From an uncultured Marmoricola sp. (GTDB lineage Bacteria; Actinomycetota; Actinomycetes; Propionibacteriales; Nocardioidaceae), in NCBI RefSeq assembly GCF_943913695.1, contig NZ_CALTZE010000164.1, positions 1 through 6,985 of the forward strand: 6,985 nucleotides of DNA, read 5' to 3'. Every line of letters starts with the position of its first letter. Positions within the stretch are counted from its first letter, which is position 1. Made by a program: the position numbers and the translations under genes. Below the pieces are notes generated by a model, which was not told the DNA's origin, made no database searches, and saw nothing but the letters and a program-made list of their open reading frames with translations. Shown piece by piece: positions 6,823 to 6,985 of this stretch.

Positions 6823-6867
6823 GGTGCGCGGGGTGTGCGCGGAGTGTGCGCTGGGTGCGCCGGGTGC
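6823..6867. repeat. Degenerate ~10-bp tandem repeat
   Basis: About five imperfect copies of a GGTGCGCNGG-like unit, roughly 10 bases long, run head to tail (for example GGTGCGCGGG, GTGTGCGCGG, AGTGTGCGCT, GGGTGCGCCG). It may be noncoding low complexity or, on the minus strand, a coding Ala/Pro/His-rich stretch. The spacing equals about one helical turn, but a protein-binding role is only a guess. Confidence 0.5.
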
Positions 6868-6869
6868 AC

Positions 6870-6912
6870 GTCCGGGCGGGTGGCCCCCCGGGGTGGGGCC
6901 CCCCGCCCGGGC
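6870..6912. repeat. Very GC-rich inverted repeat (hairpin)
   Basis: The outer 9-base arms (6872-6880 and 6902-6910) are perfect complements. After one mismatch, a 6-pair inner stem (6882-6887 with 6895-6900) encloses a 7-base loop. A G-C pair and one more position (U-G in plus-strand RNA) extend it outward. There is no T-tract on either side. It could end an upstream transcript without a U-tract, protect an mRNA end, or simply reflect G/C runs. A hairpin this strong argues weakly against translation through the region. Confidence 0.6.
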
Positions 6913-6921
6913 CGGCTGGTG

Positions 6922-6944
6922 CGACTTCGCCTGTGGCGCAGTCG
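6922..6944. repeat. Small hairpin next to the GC-rich inverted repeat
   Basis: Arms 6922-6930 and 6936-6944 pair at eight of nine positions (one internal mismatch) around a 5-base loop. Lying 9 bases from the larger hairpin, it may form part of the same intergenic structure. Its function is unknown. Confidence 0.4.
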
Positions 6945-6985
6945 GTGCGGCTGCGCGACGTACGCCGGGTGCGACGACGCCGGCG

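Larger units (their letters stand above)
6787..6985. other. Low-complexity region upstream of the ABC gene, no supported gene
   Basis: This 199-base stretch contains a degenerate tandem repeat, two hairpins and no gene I can support. The ABC reading frame stays open through it to the window edge but has no in-frame start. The predicted extension is Ala/Pro/Gly-rich, with more A/T at third codon positions than the genes, ending in an acidic run (DIDDEQDEVDE). A 9-codon mini-ORF (6821-6792) ends 5 bases before the ABC start and lacks a ribosome site. The promoter of the exporter-kinase pair, or the end of an upstream gene, probably lies here or just beyond. Confidence 0.5.

Noticed and set aside
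6815..6985. Cysteine-rich plus-strand frames starting near 6815 and 6820 and open to the edge
   Set aside because: They are short, start without a ribosome site and pass through the tandem repeat and hairpin. The Cys/Gly/Arg content follows from GTGC-rich repeats.
1..6985. CRISPR arrays, insertion sequences, tRNA genes, phage or defence genes
   Set aside because: No regularly spaced long repeats, transposase motifs, terminal inverted repeats with target duplications, or tRNA-like cloverleaf sequences were seen on either strand.

Overview
The window is high-GC DNA (roughly 70% G+C by eye, with G/C in almost every third codon position). Its protein sequences look like a high-GC actinobacterium, most likely Nocardioides or a relative. 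This is judged from remembered family sequences, because no search could be run. All five genes lie on the minus strand, so they read from high to low coordinates.

Right-hand module (6985 to 4076): about 200 bases of low-complexity, hairpin-rich DNA precede a complete ABC-exporter half-transporter with fused membrane and ATPase domains (6786-4939). A small soluble Ser/Thr protein-kinase-like protein (4942-4076) overlaps it by four bases. The kinase has several non-standard catalytic motifs. The overlap implies one transcript and coupled translation, so the pair probably acts together, but nothing in the window shows the transported substrate or the kinase target.

Left-hand module (4075 to 1): this is the widely conserved rpsO-pnp locus. 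rpsO (ribosomal protein S15, 3925-3650) is followed by a strong intergenic hairpin, a 215-base spacer with several complementary segments, and pnp (polynucleotide phosphorylase, 3434-1215, TTG start). pnp overlaps by four bases (GTGA) an M16-family zinc peptidase gene that runs off the left edge, with 406 codons visible. S15 belongs to the 30S ribosome, PNPase degrades RNA, and the peptidase is a commonly seen downstream neighbour of pnp in actinobacteria.

No mobile element, CRISPR array, tRNA, rRNA or phage gene was found. The genes themselves are of known families. The points worth a second look are the degenerate kinase paired with an exporter next to rpsO, the RNA structure of the pnp leader, and a roughly fivefold excess of the palindrome CGTACG. 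I did not find a convincing wholly new system.
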